NCBI RefSeq assembly: GCF_009754945.1
Contig: NZ_WPIN01000019.1
Span: 92,720 to 156,719, forward strand
Length of the DNA stretch: 64,000 nucleotides
Origin: Spirosoma arboris
GTDB lineage: Bacteria; Bacteroidota; Bacteroidia; Cytophagales; Spirosomataceae
Reading direction: 5' to 3'
Of the stretch, positions 43,432 through 51,838 are shown piece after piece (positions within the stretch are counted from its first letter, which is position 1; each line of letters opens with the position of its first letter). The notes below the pieces were generated by a model. The model saw only the letters and a program-made list of their open reading frames with translations, was not told the origin of the DNA and made no database searches. The translations under genes and the position numbers were made by a program.

Positions 43432-44037
43432 CTAGTTAGATGTCACTTCTTGAGCAATATCTTCGCCAATTTTCACGCCCTTAGCACGTAAATACTTGTA
43501 CAAAGTCCGCTTGCTGCCGATTCCCAACATCTTGCAAATCTTATTTCCCGTGTTACCGCTTTGGTACAACGTTTTAGCTGCACTGGCCTTAATATCGGCT
43601 TCTTTGCTTAAGCCTGGCTTACGCCCACCTGTTCGACCACGAGCACGGGCCGCTGATAAGCCAGCATTCGTATTTTCGACAATGGTATCCCGAACGAATT
43701 CAGAGAGTACCGAGAAGATGCCATAGATTAACCGCCCTTCGATTGTACTGGTATCCATCGAAACAGCCAGGCACTTAAATTGTACCTGCTTTTCGCGTAG
43801 TTCATTCATCAACTCAATCAGGTCGGAGAGTGACCGCCCCCAGCGGTCGAGCTTCCAAACAACGACGGTATCGCCAGCCCGGAGCTTTGCCCGGAGTTTG
43901 TTTAGCTCTGGCCGATTTTTTTTAGTGCCGGTAATTTTCTCCATAAAGATTTGCTCGCAACCGGCCTGCGTTAAAGCGTCCTCCTGTAAGTTGAGATTCT
44001 GGTCTCGTGTTGAAACCCTACCATAGCCGAAAATCAT
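43432..44037 (-). CDS. serine recombinase (resolvase/invertase family)
   Basis: The 201-aa protein starts MIFGYGRVSTRDQNLNLQED, with the catalytic Ser, and carries VVVWKLDRWGRSLSDLIELM, EGRLIYGIFSVLSEFVRD and a C-terminal HTH (NKICKMLGIGSKRTLYKYLR). It diverges clearly from the 13.8-kb copy. It lies between the long operon and the PAS gene; the invertible or resolvable target is not obvious. Confidence 0.9.
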   Translation of the reverse strand: MIFGYGRVSTRDQNLNLQEDALTQAGCEQIFMEKITGTKKNRPELNKLRAKLRAGDTVVVWKLDRWGRSLSDLIELMNELREKQVQFKCLAVSMDTSTIEGRLIYGIFSVLSEFVRDTIVENTNAGLSAARARGRTGGRKPGLSKEADIKASAAKTLYQSGNTGNKICKMLGIGSKRTLYKYLRAKGVKIGEDIAQEVTSN

Positions 44038-44256
44038 AAGCGGTTTACTTTTTAAAGCTCTAATTGCTAAAAATAAACCTTGAATTTGTAAACCACAATA
44101 GTAAACCTTTTTGATGCACTTTTGTCTGAGGGCAACAGGCTGAAATGGTGGTACACGAAAACCTTCGTTTGAGTAAACCGCTTCCCTGCTCAAAAATATT
44201 ATCTGGGTTAAGTTGATCTATCTTCACCAACTCTTAGAATGTTAAGCAAATGGCTT

Positions 44257-44766
44257 TCATTCGGATTCGACTTCTCGTTCAAAGGCAATAAAGTTGACGA
44301 CTTGTTTTTGCCGGTTTACGATGGGTAGAATGATGATCTGGCACCAATAGGGGGTTTGGTCTTTTCGGTAATTCAGTAGACGTCCACGTACTGGCTTTCG
44401 TCGATCAATAGCCTGTTTGATGCGCTGGCGAATTTGTTGGAATGTGCCCTCGCCCTGTAAAAAGCTTGGTCGACGGCCCAGAGCTTCTTGGCGGGAATAA
44501 CCCGTCATTTGTTCGAACGAAAGATTCACATATTGAATAATCTGATCAGTATCCGTAATCACAATTGCCCATTTATCACTTAATAATTTGTGTCGAATTG
44601 ATGCAGGCAGTTGCCACTTTTGCACTTTTGCCAACGACATCCATCCATATCCTTCGGTTGTCAAGTGCGTCTTTTGCCTGAATTCCCAGCCCACCAATAA
44701 GGGCGCTTGTAGAAATTCCTGATGGCGCTCAGTTAGGTATTTGTCGTAAGGTCCGCAGAAATCCAT
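44257..44766 (-). CDS. PAS/LOV-like sensory domain protein lacking the photoactive cysteine
   Basis: The 169-aa protein is essentially one PAS domain, with IVITDTDQIIQYVNLSFEQM and GYSRQEALGRRPSFLQGEGT. The latter is the LOV motif GxNCRFLQ with Asn-Cys-Arg replaced by Arg-Pro-Ser, so flavin-adduct photochemistry is not expected. No output domain is attached. A promoter-like TTGG/TAACTTTG lies so close upstream (44774-44804) that the mRNA may be nearly leaderless, or the start may be a later Met. Confidence 0.75.
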   Translation of the reverse strand: MDFCGPYDKYLTERHQEFLQAPLLVGWEFRQKTHLTTEGYGWMSLAKVQKWQLPASIRHKLLSDKWAIVITDTDQIIQYVNLSFEQMTGYSRQEALGRRPSFLQGEGTFQQIRQRIKQAIDRRKPVRGRLLNYRKDQTPYWCQIIILPIVNRQKQVVNFIAFEREVESE

Positions 44767-45081
44767 AGGTGGACAAAGTTAGTGTTTCTGCCAACCTATT
44801 AGTTGGTAACAGACTAAGCGTGACTATATTTATTTTCTAACTAATTTGTCTTCTATGTATGGATGCCCATCTTAAGGATTCTTATTTGTAGGTGTTACTA
44901 GATGATCGTTCAACAGTTAGTAAAGTCCAAATTGCCAAATGTCCCGTAATCAGTAAACTTGCTAAAGGCTATAGGTGGTTATATTGAAACAATCGCTTGA
45001 AGACGAAGTTGTTGTAGGCAAGTCGAGTGGCATTTCTGCTAGCCGTTTTATCATATGTTTCATTAAAACCATACGAAACCA
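44767..45081. other. divergent intergenic region between the PAS and LysM genes
   Basis: No gene is visible. It holds the putative PAS promoter at its left edge and must hold the LysM gene promoter. Confidence 0.5.
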
Positions 45082-45546
45082 ATGGGTTTGTTATCATTTT
45101 TCAAAGGAGTAGGCGAAAAAATCTTTCATAATGATGCGCCAGCCGCACCAGCAGAGGCGGAAAAAGTTGAACCCGTTCGGGCACAAGCGCTGCTTGACCA
45201 CGTGAAGCAACTAGGCCTTGCTTACAACACCTTGACGGTTAAGACCAAGGGCGATACCGTTACCATTACGGGCTCGGTGAAGTCGCAAGAAGATGCTGAA
45301 AAGATAGCTTTGGCTGTCGGTAATGTAGAGGGTGTCTCAGCGGTAGATAATCAACTGACGGTTGACGAGCCTGCTCCAGAAGGCAAATATTACACGGTAA
45401 AATCAGGTGACTCTCTGTCAAAAATTGCTCAGGAGGTCTACGGAGATCCGATGAAGTATGGGGTTATTTTTGAAGCCAATAAGCCCATGTTGAGTGATCC
45501 AGATAAAATCTATCCTGATCAAGTACTCCGGATTCCGCAGCTATAA
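45082..45546 (+). CDS. kbp: BON-LysM protein, Kbp (YgaU) homologue
   Basis: The 154-aa protein has the family start MGLLSFFKGVGEKIF, a BON domain (TVTITGSVKSQEDAEKIALA) and a C-terminal LysM (YYTVKSGDSLSKIAQEVYGD) ending DKIYPDQVLRIPQL. This matches E. coli Kbp/YgaU along its whole length. Kbp is a cytoplasmic potassium-binding stress protein. Here it is an accessory gene within the element. Confidence 0.88.
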   Translation: MGLLSFFKGVGEKIFHNDAPAAPAEAEKVEPVRAQALLDHVKQLGLAYNTLTVKTKGDTVTITGSVKSQEDAEKIALAVGNVEGVSAVDNQLTVDEPAPEGKYYTVKSGDSLSKIAQEVYGDPMKYGVIFEANKPMLSDPDKIYPDQVLRIPQL

Positions 45547-45555
45547 AAGAACGAG

Positions 45556-45633
45556 TATAAAATTTTAGTGCTGTCGAGGTAGTAGGCTGCTATTGGATAG
45601 CGCCTACTACCTCGACAGCACTAAAATTTTATA
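45556..45633. terminator. 32-bp perfect inverted repeat after kbp
   Basis: The arms 45556-45587 and 45602-45633 are perfectly complementary, and the loop itself contains a 5-bp hairpin (GCTAT/ATAGC). It lies 9 bp downstream of kbp and should terminate it efficiently. Confidence 0.7.
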
Positions 45634-45782
45634 GCTAGGCGGCCCCCCTGCCAATAATTCATAGTGAGCCTGACCACCATGCCGAGCTATCAACAGGCAA
45701 ATAGTTATCAACTAACTTTGGCAGGGGAAAGAAATAACCATTTGTTAAAAAGATTTTTGATGCTTACAAACGACCGTTTTGT

Positions 45783-46000
45783 TATGCCCGGCGTCGGCTT
45801 TTTACCGACCACACTGATTTAGTAATGCACCTTTTTCAATTGGCAGTATTTGCGTAATTGTATCGAATACGACGGCCAAACTTGATGAAGAAGAAGTTAG
45901 TGTTATTACTGTTGATTTGGCCCCCGAAATAGGCGATGATTCCGTTGAAATGACCAACAAAACTGGATTTAAAATTGAAGTCATGGATTTTAAGAATGGT
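45783..46000 (+). repeat. left copy of a 218-bp inverted repeat flanking AT-rich cargo
   Basis: This stretch recurs in inverted orientation at 49612-49830 with only scattered differences. One frame encodes a conserved peptide (VSVITVDLAPEIGDDSVEM) that has no ATG; an upstream frame stops early. It starts with a small hairpin (GTCGG..CCGAC) in both copies. The two copies bracket a 3.6-kb insertion. Confidence 0.8.
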
Positions 46001-46186
46001 GTGAATAGGGGTTCGAGCCAGCATTGATAGTTAATGTCTCAAGAAACAGCAGGTTACCATTTAGACGGTTAAAAAAGGACTGAATATAATATCCCATAAA
46101 TAATAGTCCTCTGTGCAGATTAATTCCTTGAATTAAAAAAAAGTTTTATAGAGTTATAAAAAACAATCCGGCGATTTCAATAACTA

Positions 46187-47665
46187 TTAATTCAGTATTA
46201 CCCTGGTTCTATTTACAGGCGTTTTTTGGTCCTGTTTGTAAATATGTAAATAATAGATACCCCGTGGTATATCTTTTACATTCATCTGAATGCTCGGATT
46301 ATTGCCTAATTTATTGTTTTTGTATGTTTCCTTGACATTAACCACTTGAACTGGAATAAGTGAATTTTCAGGAAGTAAATCAATCTCGTCTGGAAGTGAT
46401 TCCGCGGAATCAACATTTAAGAATTCAACGTTTAAATCATTTCCTGCTGGATTAGGAGAAACCTTACTCATAATACCGCAATCAGTAGCAGTAACTAAAT
46501 AATTATAAGTTACACTCCCACACGCATTTATCCCTGTTGCATTCAGATAATAGCTGCCGGTAGCAAGTGCAGTTACATATGCAATTGGATTTGCGCTGTA
46601 TACTGATAAATTTCCTGAGCTGGATGACCATGAAATAGTTGAGGCTTCGTAAATATTATTATTAGTTAAGTCATAAGTTTCCGGATTATTCAAACATATT
46701 GAAGATGGACCTGTAATACTATGTGCTGGAGGACCTACATATATATTTTTTGTCTGTACAATATTGGAATTTCCACAAGCATCACTAACCGATGCCTGTA
46801 CATAACCTGCTCCTGGATTCGATAGGTTATAGGTCACCTGCGGACTTCCAGTGCCTTGACCACTTGAAACATATAAGTTTGAACTAGTTGACCAAGAATA
46901 AGAAGAAATATAGGAATCACTAATGGAGTAGGTATTCGTACTACAAACTAACGTGCCTCCTGTTATAGAGTAATTTGCCGCTGACCTAGAAATTGTAAAA
47001 TATCGTTGGTCAGAATATTGACTGACTCCTGAACAAGATGTTGTATTTCTTAAAGAAAAGTTTCCTGCACTAGTTGCATGTGGCTGTAGAACAATTTGAT
47101 AGACATAATAATCATGCCCATCATAAGTACTAATTCCTTGATAGCTTTTGGATATTGTCGACCAACCTGAGGGTAAACCGATACTATAGGTCCCATCAAA
47201 ATCACCTTGAACTTGATTTCCAGCAGCCTTATTTACGTAGGCGTAGATTGTTACATTAGCTGTACTACCACACGGTACAGCTAATGAGTTTGGATCATTA
47301 AAGCCACCTGACGTAATTTTTTCAACATTGGGTATTTTGCCAGTAAAGGTACCGCTAGTCAAATAGGTAACGGTAGGACAGTACTCTTCAACTGTTATTT
47401 TATAGCCACCTGCTGGTACAACACCACTAGTCCATTGAACTGTGTGCTGAGTAATCGCAGTATTATCTATGCTAGTTGAGTTGTTCTCAGTGAAAACCCC
47501 ACCGGTAACTGTCCAACGCGTGTTGGAATTTAAACAATGACGCCCATAATTAAAAACGGATAGCTCATTTACACATACGGCTCCCGAGGTATTATTTAAA
47601 CCTTGAGAAAAGCTACTTAGAGTTGTTATAAATGAGACAAACGCGAGTAAAATTATTCGTTTCAT
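46187..47665 (-). CDS. secreted PKD/Ig-like protein with type IX secretion sorting domain
   Basis: The 492-aa protein has a signal peptide (MKRIILLAFVSFITTLSSFS), several cysteine-containing beta-sandwich repeats typed by TGGTLVCSTNTYSISD and ITGPSSICLNNPETYDL, and a C-terminal type A sorting domain (SKVSPNPAGNDLNVEFL ... GIYYLHIYKQ). It should be exported by the host's type IX system and attached to the surface. It is AT-rich compared with its surroundings and lies inside the inverted-repeat-flanked cargo. Confidence 0.85.
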   Translation of the reverse strand: MKRIILLAFVSFITTLSSFSQGLNNTSGAVCVNELSVFNYGRHCLNSNTRWTVTGGVFTENNSTSIDNTAITQHTVQWTSGVVPAGGYKITVEEYCPTVTYLTSGTFTGKIPNVEKITSGGFNDPNSLAVPCGSTANVTIYAYVNKAAGNQVQGDFDGTYSIGLPSGWSTISKSYQGISTYDGHDYYVYQIVLQPHATSAGNFSLRNTTSCSGVSQYSDQRYFTISRSAANYSITGGTLVCSTNTYSISDSYISSYSWSTSSNLYVSSGQGTGSPQVTYNLSNPGAGYVQASVSDACGNSNIVQTKNIYVGPPAHSITGPSSICLNNPETYDLTNNNIYEASTISWSSSSGNLSVYSANPIAYVTALATGSYYLNATGINACGSVTYNYLVTATDCGIMSKVSPNPAGNDLNVEFLNVDSAESLPDEIDLLPENSLIPVQVVNVKETYKNNKLGNNPSIQMNVKDIPRGIYYLHIYKQDQKTPVNRTRVILN

Positions 47666-47683
47666 AGTTACAAAGGTTTTAAA

Positions 47684-48346
47684 TTAGTGGAAAGAATATG
47701 ACAAGGACAAGTGATTTGCTCTAGTTAAATAGCGTGTACCTGGATCTGTGGTTTTTGTCGCAATATTTAGTAAACCAACATCATATCGGTAAGAGACGGA
47801 TATAGAATGAGATTTATATATATTTTTTGATATTGCTATTCCCAAAGTAGCTCCTACATTCCAGTCAATAAATGTATCAATTGGACGACTCTGACCTGTT
47901 GAATTCGATTGAACTGTATGATAAAATAAGATTGGTTCTAATATTTTCCCAACAAATAGTCCACCCTGAAGTGAAATAATAGGTTTAGCTGTATTTCTAC
48001 TAAAAAAGTATTCAGCAGAGCTGCTTAGTTGAAGACTTCTCAAGCGATAAGAGTTTTCTATATCAAGTCCCTTTTCTGATGCACCAAGACTCAGATAATC
48101 AATACTGGATAAAAGAGCCCATCTTTCTTTTAGAAAAAAACGTCCCTGAATACCAGAGGGGAATAATAATACATGGTTTTTATAAGTAGTTGTTGAATGA
48201 AAAGAGAAATTCGAAAAACCAATACCGCCATGTATACCAACCCCGCTATAGGATTTTTGAAGTGTCCTATTTGGCACAATGTCTTGACTATATGCTGCTT
48301 TTATCCCTATAAGGGATAAAAAGATTAGGTATAAGATATAGTTCAT
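47684..48346 (-). CDS. outer-membrane beta-barrel protein
   Basis: From MNYILYLIFLSLIGIKAAYS (signal peptide) the 220-aa protein continues with amphipathic strands (SLQLSSSAEYFFSRNTAKPI) and ends in an aromatic strand (LSLSYSFH), as outer-membrane barrels do. It precedes the type IX-secreted protein by 19 bp and is probably its operon partner. Confidence 0.7.
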   Translation of the reverse strand: MNYILYLIFLSLIGIKAAYSQDIVPNRTLQKSYSGVGIHGGIGFSNFSFHSTTTYKNHVLLFPSGIQGRFFLKERWALLSSIDYLSLGASEKGLDIENSYRLRSLQLSSSAEYFFSRNTAKPIISLQGGLFVGKILEPILFYHTVQSNSTGQSRPIDTFIDWNVGATLGIAISKNIYKSHSISVSYRYDVGLLNIATKTTDPGTRYLTRANHLSLSYSFH

Positions 48347-49045
48347 AGTAAATTTTAAACTTGATCGCTCCATATCCAAGTTTTAATCTTAAAAAGTATT
48401 ATTCAATATGATAATTCCTGCTTTAAGACTTATTGAATTTTCCTTTGTTGTGCTTTTTCTGTGACAAGTATCCTACAAATTTCCTATTTGAAAAAATCTT
48501 ACTTTGGTAATATTAGAAAGATCATAATTCTTTGAATTGGTAACTTATAGGGGTTTTATTATCGCAAGAAGAGTAATTATACCTAATATAAAAGAGTAAT
48601 ATTTTTTGTAATCTATACTCAAGTGGAAGTATAGCAAGGTTTTACTTCTGAGTAAATTTCAGTTTTAGAACTTAAAATTTGCAAAGAAAACTGAGCAGTT
48701 AGATTCGCTTAATTATAAAATATAACTATAAATTCTTTGAAAAATTAAACTTATCAAATAGTTTTATGAATATTTTCCTATACTAATTTATGGAGTTTTA
48801 TCAACGGGAGAATCACTGTTTCTCTATGGGAAATTTCCCGTATTTAAAAATTAAAAAAAGCTAATAATTAACCGGAATATTATTCCATTTCCGGTGGTGG
48901 CTTAACTGTGTTGAAGGTCAAAAAAATAATGATTGATAAATAAGCCGATTAATGTGTCGTGTACAAACATCGTTTGGGGATACCAAAAAAATGGTCCACT
49001 ACTTTTCAGAAGTGGACCGAAATTAAAAATCAATGTGGAATAGGC
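48347..49045. other. AT-rich non-coding region in the cargo
   Basis: No gene is supported. It contains the promoter region of the barrel gene and, at 48993-49018, a hairpin GGTCCACT/AGTGGACC that ends the gene fragment on its right. Confidence 0.5.
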
Positions 49046-49150
49046 TCAGGAACGAAACAGCGTGAGTTGCGTCTTGATCTCCTTCGTTCGACGGTAGGAT
49101 GCCTGACGTTCTTCTAGCTCCAAAGCTTTGAGTTTGCGAAATTTGCTTTT
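49046..49150 (-). pseudogene. 3' fragment of an unidentified gene
   Basis: One frame reads KLKALELEERQASYRRTKEI and ends TLFRS before TGA, helical and highly charged like the end of a transposase or mobilisation protein. There is no start codon or upstream domain. Confidence 0.35.
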
Positions 49151-49168
49151 ATAATACAATTTACATAT

Positions 49169-49205
49169 AAAAAACGGCTAATTCGCGTAGGATTAGCCGT
49201 TTTTT
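49169..49205. terminator. terminator hairpin
   Basis: AAAAAACGGCTAAT and ATTAGCCGTTTTTT form a perfect 14-bp stem with a 9-nt loop and T-runs on both strands. Confidence 0.7.
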
Positions 49206-49503
49206 GTGCTAAAAACAGAATTGAGTATAGAGGTAAGTGCCTGTACTCCAGATGTGAAAAACTGTGAATTGACCAGGGGTATCTAGCTGAGCTCACTCAC
49301 ACTTACCACTAAAGGGTATAGGCAGAAAGCTCAATTTATTTTTTATAAGTATTTTGGTTGACTTCAGAATAATATTCTGCTGCCTAACTTAATACTAGTT
49401 CTTGAGATGGCTAGGCAACACCGGACCGGGCTAGAGTCAACCGAATTGGGACCGTTTTTTTTGACGAGTTCCAAATATTCTTCTGAAAATTGGATTGCTA
49501 TAA
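49206..49503. other. AT-rich non-coding region
   Basis: Small frames here have no coding character; the stretch is bordered by two terminator hairpins and may hold remnants of the cargo insertion. Confidence 0.4.
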
Positions 49504-49568
49504 TTTTTACATACAAATAGAAATGGCTCCTGAATAAGTCAGGAGCCATTTCTATTTGTATGTAAAAA
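49504..49568. terminator. 30-bp perfect inverted repeat
   Basis: The arms 49504-49533 and 49539-49568 (core CAAATAGAAATGGCTCCTGA) are perfectly complementary around a 5-nt loop, with T/A runs at the ends. It lies just outside the conserved repeat on the right side of the cargo. Confidence 0.7.
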
Positions 49569-49611
49569 ACTCTTAGTTGAGTATAGCAGGAGAGGGAACC
49601 AAGACTAATTG

Positions 49612-49830
49612 ACCATTCTTAAAATCCATCACTTCAATTTTAAATCCGGCCTTGTTGGCCATCTCAACGGAATCATCGCCTATTTCGGGGGCCAAATCAA
49701 CAGTAATAACACTAACTTCTTGTTCATCAAATTTGGCCGTCGTATTCGATACAATTACGCAAATACTGCCAATTGAAAAAGGTGCATTACTAAATCAGTA
49801 TAGTCGGTAAAAAGCCGACGCCGGGTCATA
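49612..49830 (-). repeat. right copy of the 218-bp inverted repeat
   Basis: This is an inverted copy of 45783-46000. On the minus strand the shared frame continues to a natural-looking end (NGQLVLVPSPAILN, TAA), so this copy probably represents the older arrangement: the tail of a small gene. The peptide VSVITVDLAPEIGDDSVEM is shared by both copies. Confidence 0.8.
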
Positions 49831-49895
49831 GCTAAAATGTGGTTAAATACGGTTAGTTAATAAATATGCTAAGATAACATTTTGTTAACTGGATT

Positions 49896-50102
49896 TTAAT
49901 GATCGTAACCGGGAACAAACTTGTCCATTAGGTACTGAACAACAGGCGGGTTCATTTTTTTTCTGTAGGGTACCCAGCCTAATTTAATCATTTCAATCCA
50001 ATCATCAGGGGTTAGGCAACACTGAAACAACGTAACGTCGTTGTAGCCCGCACGCTTCGCAATATCGGTCATAAAACAGGCTCGGTACTTGTAGAGGGCC
50101 AT
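49896..50102 (-). CDS. 68-aa hypothetical protein
   Basis: The product begins MALYKYRACFMTDIAKRAGY and is aromatic and basic, without a TM. It is the last gene of the ATPase operon, 3 bp from its neighbour. No family is recognised. Confidence 0.5.
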   Translation of the reverse strand: MALYKYRACFMTDIAKRAGYNDVTLFQCCLTPDDWIEMIKLGWVPYRKKMNPPVVQYLMDKFVPGYDH

Positions 50103-50105
50103 TGT

Positions 50106-50312
50106 TCATTGGTTGCGTTCACGAATCCGCTTTTCGTTTAGTTTGGCGGAAATACACCGTTTCAGTACAGCTTTGATATTGCAGGGCCAGAAATACCAAT
50201 AAAATGTCCCCTCACTTTCCTTTTCGGCCTTTCGAATTCGGTACAGCGTCGATAAGGACAAGGTGGACAGGTTTGGCTCTTTATAGTAGTCGATACTCCT
50301 TTTCTTTGCCAT
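50106..50312 (-). CDS. 68-aa basic hypothetical protein
   Basis: The product begins MAKKRSIDYYKEPNLSTLSL, is strongly basic (SAKLNEKRIRERNQ) and has a short hydrophobic stretch (FYWYFWPCNIKAVL). Operon position supports it. Confidence 0.5.
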   Translation of the reverse strand: MAKKRSIDYYKEPNLSTLSLSTLYRIRKAEKESEGTFYWYFWPCNIKAVLKRCISAKLNEKRIRERNQ

Positions 50313-50315
50313 TGC

Positions 50316-50414
50316 TCACTTCATGTATCGAAAACAGATATAACCAATGGCGAGCACAGTTAAGATACCTGTGACGAATCCTAGTAGTAAGCCAGCTAAA
50401 AAAAGGTCGTCCAT
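50316..50414 (-). CDS. 32-aa single-pass membrane peptide
   Basis: MDDLFLAGLLLGFVTGILTV is followed by IGYICFRYMK: one TM with a short basic end. It fits exactly between the ATPase gene (2 bp) and the next gene, which supports it as a small membrane component. Confidence 0.55.
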   Translation of the reverse strand: MDDLFLAGLLLGFVTGILTVLAIGYICFRYMK

Positions 50415-50416
50415 AC

Positions 50417-51064
50417 TCAATCGGCGGAGGTTATATCAATCACGCGAAAAGCTAATTTAGGTTGTTCCGGCAGGGGATAAAGCCGGGCATTTTCAGCTTT
50501 TATTTCAGCCATTGCCCGCTCAATTTTATGGGGCACCGGCACTTTAACCGGTAGTTTTATATCTGACGTTTTGCGTAAGATGATATACTCCGAATGGCGA
50601 AACAGAAACGGCGCTGGTTCAGCCAGGCTATGCAGATTAAACAGGTAATCATTGCATAGATTTCGACTGTTGAGAATCAACTTGCGCACGGGTTCCGAGA
50701 GATTTCCGGCCATGTACGAAGTGGCATCCTCAAATACCACAAATGAATTTTTCACCCATTGATTGACCAGCGTAAAAAACAGGTCGATGTCTTCACATTC
50801 CCGGCAAACAAAGAAAGGATACGGCTCTTTACTGGCTAGTCGATTGAACCGGCTGATGTCATCGATAGCAATGCCAATATAGTCGTCATATTCAGACTGG
50901 CAACCCACATCAAACACCAGAACGGGTTTACCTTGGCGTTTGAACATTTCCACTTGAATATTGATACTGCCCTGCGTTTTACCCGTTTTCTTGGCGCCTA
51001 CAGCCAAAAAAATAGACGACGCTCGTTTCTTATTTTGCAGTTCTGGAAGGAGAATCTTACTCAT
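50417..51064 (-). CDS. small P-loop ATPase (HerA/FtsK- or Zot-like), putative packaging or assembly motor
   Basis: The 215-aa protein starts MSKILLPELQNKKRASSIFL, with Walker A GAKKTGKTQ (about residues 23-31) and Walker B SFVVFEDATSY (about 105). HSLAEPAPFLFRHSEYIILR looks like the sensor region after Walker B. Its size equals that of the packaging ATPases of tailless membrane phages (about 210-230 aa); Zot-like assembly ATPases share the fold. The start is fixed by an ATGA overlap with the glycosyltransferase gene. Confidence 0.75.
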   Translation of the reverse strand: MSKILLPELQNKKRASSIFLAVGAKKTGKTQGSINIQVEMFKRQGKPVLVFDVGCQSEYDDYIGIAIDDISRFNRLASKEPYPFFVCRECEDIDLFFTLVNQWVKNSFVVFEDATSYMAGNLSEPVRKLILNSRNLCNDYLFNLHSLAEPAPFLFRHSEYIILRKTSDIKLPVKVPVPHKIERAMAEIKAENARLYPLPEQPKLAFRVIDITSAD

Positions 51065-51837
51065 AGACGGGAGGGTTCTAAGCAAAAGGGTTTGGTATTC
51101 CTACCCTGCCAATTGACGCCCATTTCGGCCCGTTCGCTATCCAGATGAATCCCGTAGAATTCCGGTATAAGATGCCGTTTGCCAATGGGGAAGGCTTTGG
51201 CGAAAACAACGTCCGTATGGTCCGCACCGTGGCTATTTTCGGGGTAGCGCGTTACCCCCGATTCCGATGGATTCCAGAGCTGAAAGAAGCCAATCGGAAA
51301 CCAACCATCCGGCTGATTGTAGTGAGCCACCCGGCTCCCCATCGGAAAGGCGCGGGCTTGTACCAAATAATACAGTTCGTGCATAGCCACGGGCTTAGCC
51401 AGATAGTTGACCCAATCCCGGTAGCTATGACACATCAATCGATCAATGCCGTAGATGCTTTCAGAGTCCAAATGAGCCAGCTCTAGAATCGTTCGCGTCC
51501 ACGGTGGCAGATAAATGTCTGAATCCAGGTGCACCACCCAATCCGTTTGCCCCAGTGCTGCCAATCCGACATTGATACCACGGGCTTTGTTGAACGTTGC
51601 CCCATCGTCATAAAAGCAATCAGTCTGAATGCACTCTACTCGGTAATACGCGCAGACCTGCTTGGTAAACTGGTCGGCTTTACTGGTAACGACAATGTAC
51701 CGATCAAATAAATGCCGATTATGGGCAAGGGTTTGAACCAGAAAGTCGCCATAGTTGACGCAAACGCTGACGGCATCAATGCGTCGATTGGATAGAGAAT
51801 TCATGTAGTCGTGAGGGGTGGTATTACCAGCGTACAT
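51061..51837 (-). CDS. GT-A family glycosyltransferase
   Basis: The 258-aa protein has a nucleotide-sugar fold with DAVSVCVNYGDFLVQTLAHN and the metal-binding DxD-type motif WVVHLDSDIYLPPWT (about residue 104), followed by a conserved acceptor region (GRNTKPFCLEPS). It overlaps the ATPase gene by four bases. It may glycosylate virion proteins or host surface polymer. Confidence 0.75.
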   Translation of the reverse strand: MYAGNTTPHDYMNSLSNRRIDAVSVCVNYGDFLVQTLAHNRHLFDRYIVVTSKADQFTKQVCAYYRVECIQTDCFYDDGATFNKARGINVGLAALGQTDWVVHLDSDIYLPPWTRTILELAHLDSESIYGIDRLMCHSYRDWVNYLAKPVAMHELYYLVQARAFPMGSRVAHYNQPDGWFPIGFFQLWNPSESGVTRYPENSHGADHTDVVFAKAFPIGKRHLIPEFYGIHLDSERAEMGVNWQGRNTKPFCLEPSRL

Positions 51838-51838
51838 T

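Noticed and set aside
45082..45546. LysM protein as a virion endolysin
   Set aside because: Full-length similarity to cytoplasmic Kbp/YgaU and absence of a catalytic domain argue against it.
45802..46024. Minus-strand frames within the left 218-bp repeat
   Set aside because: The repeat's conserved reading frame is on the other strand; these frames are its shadow.
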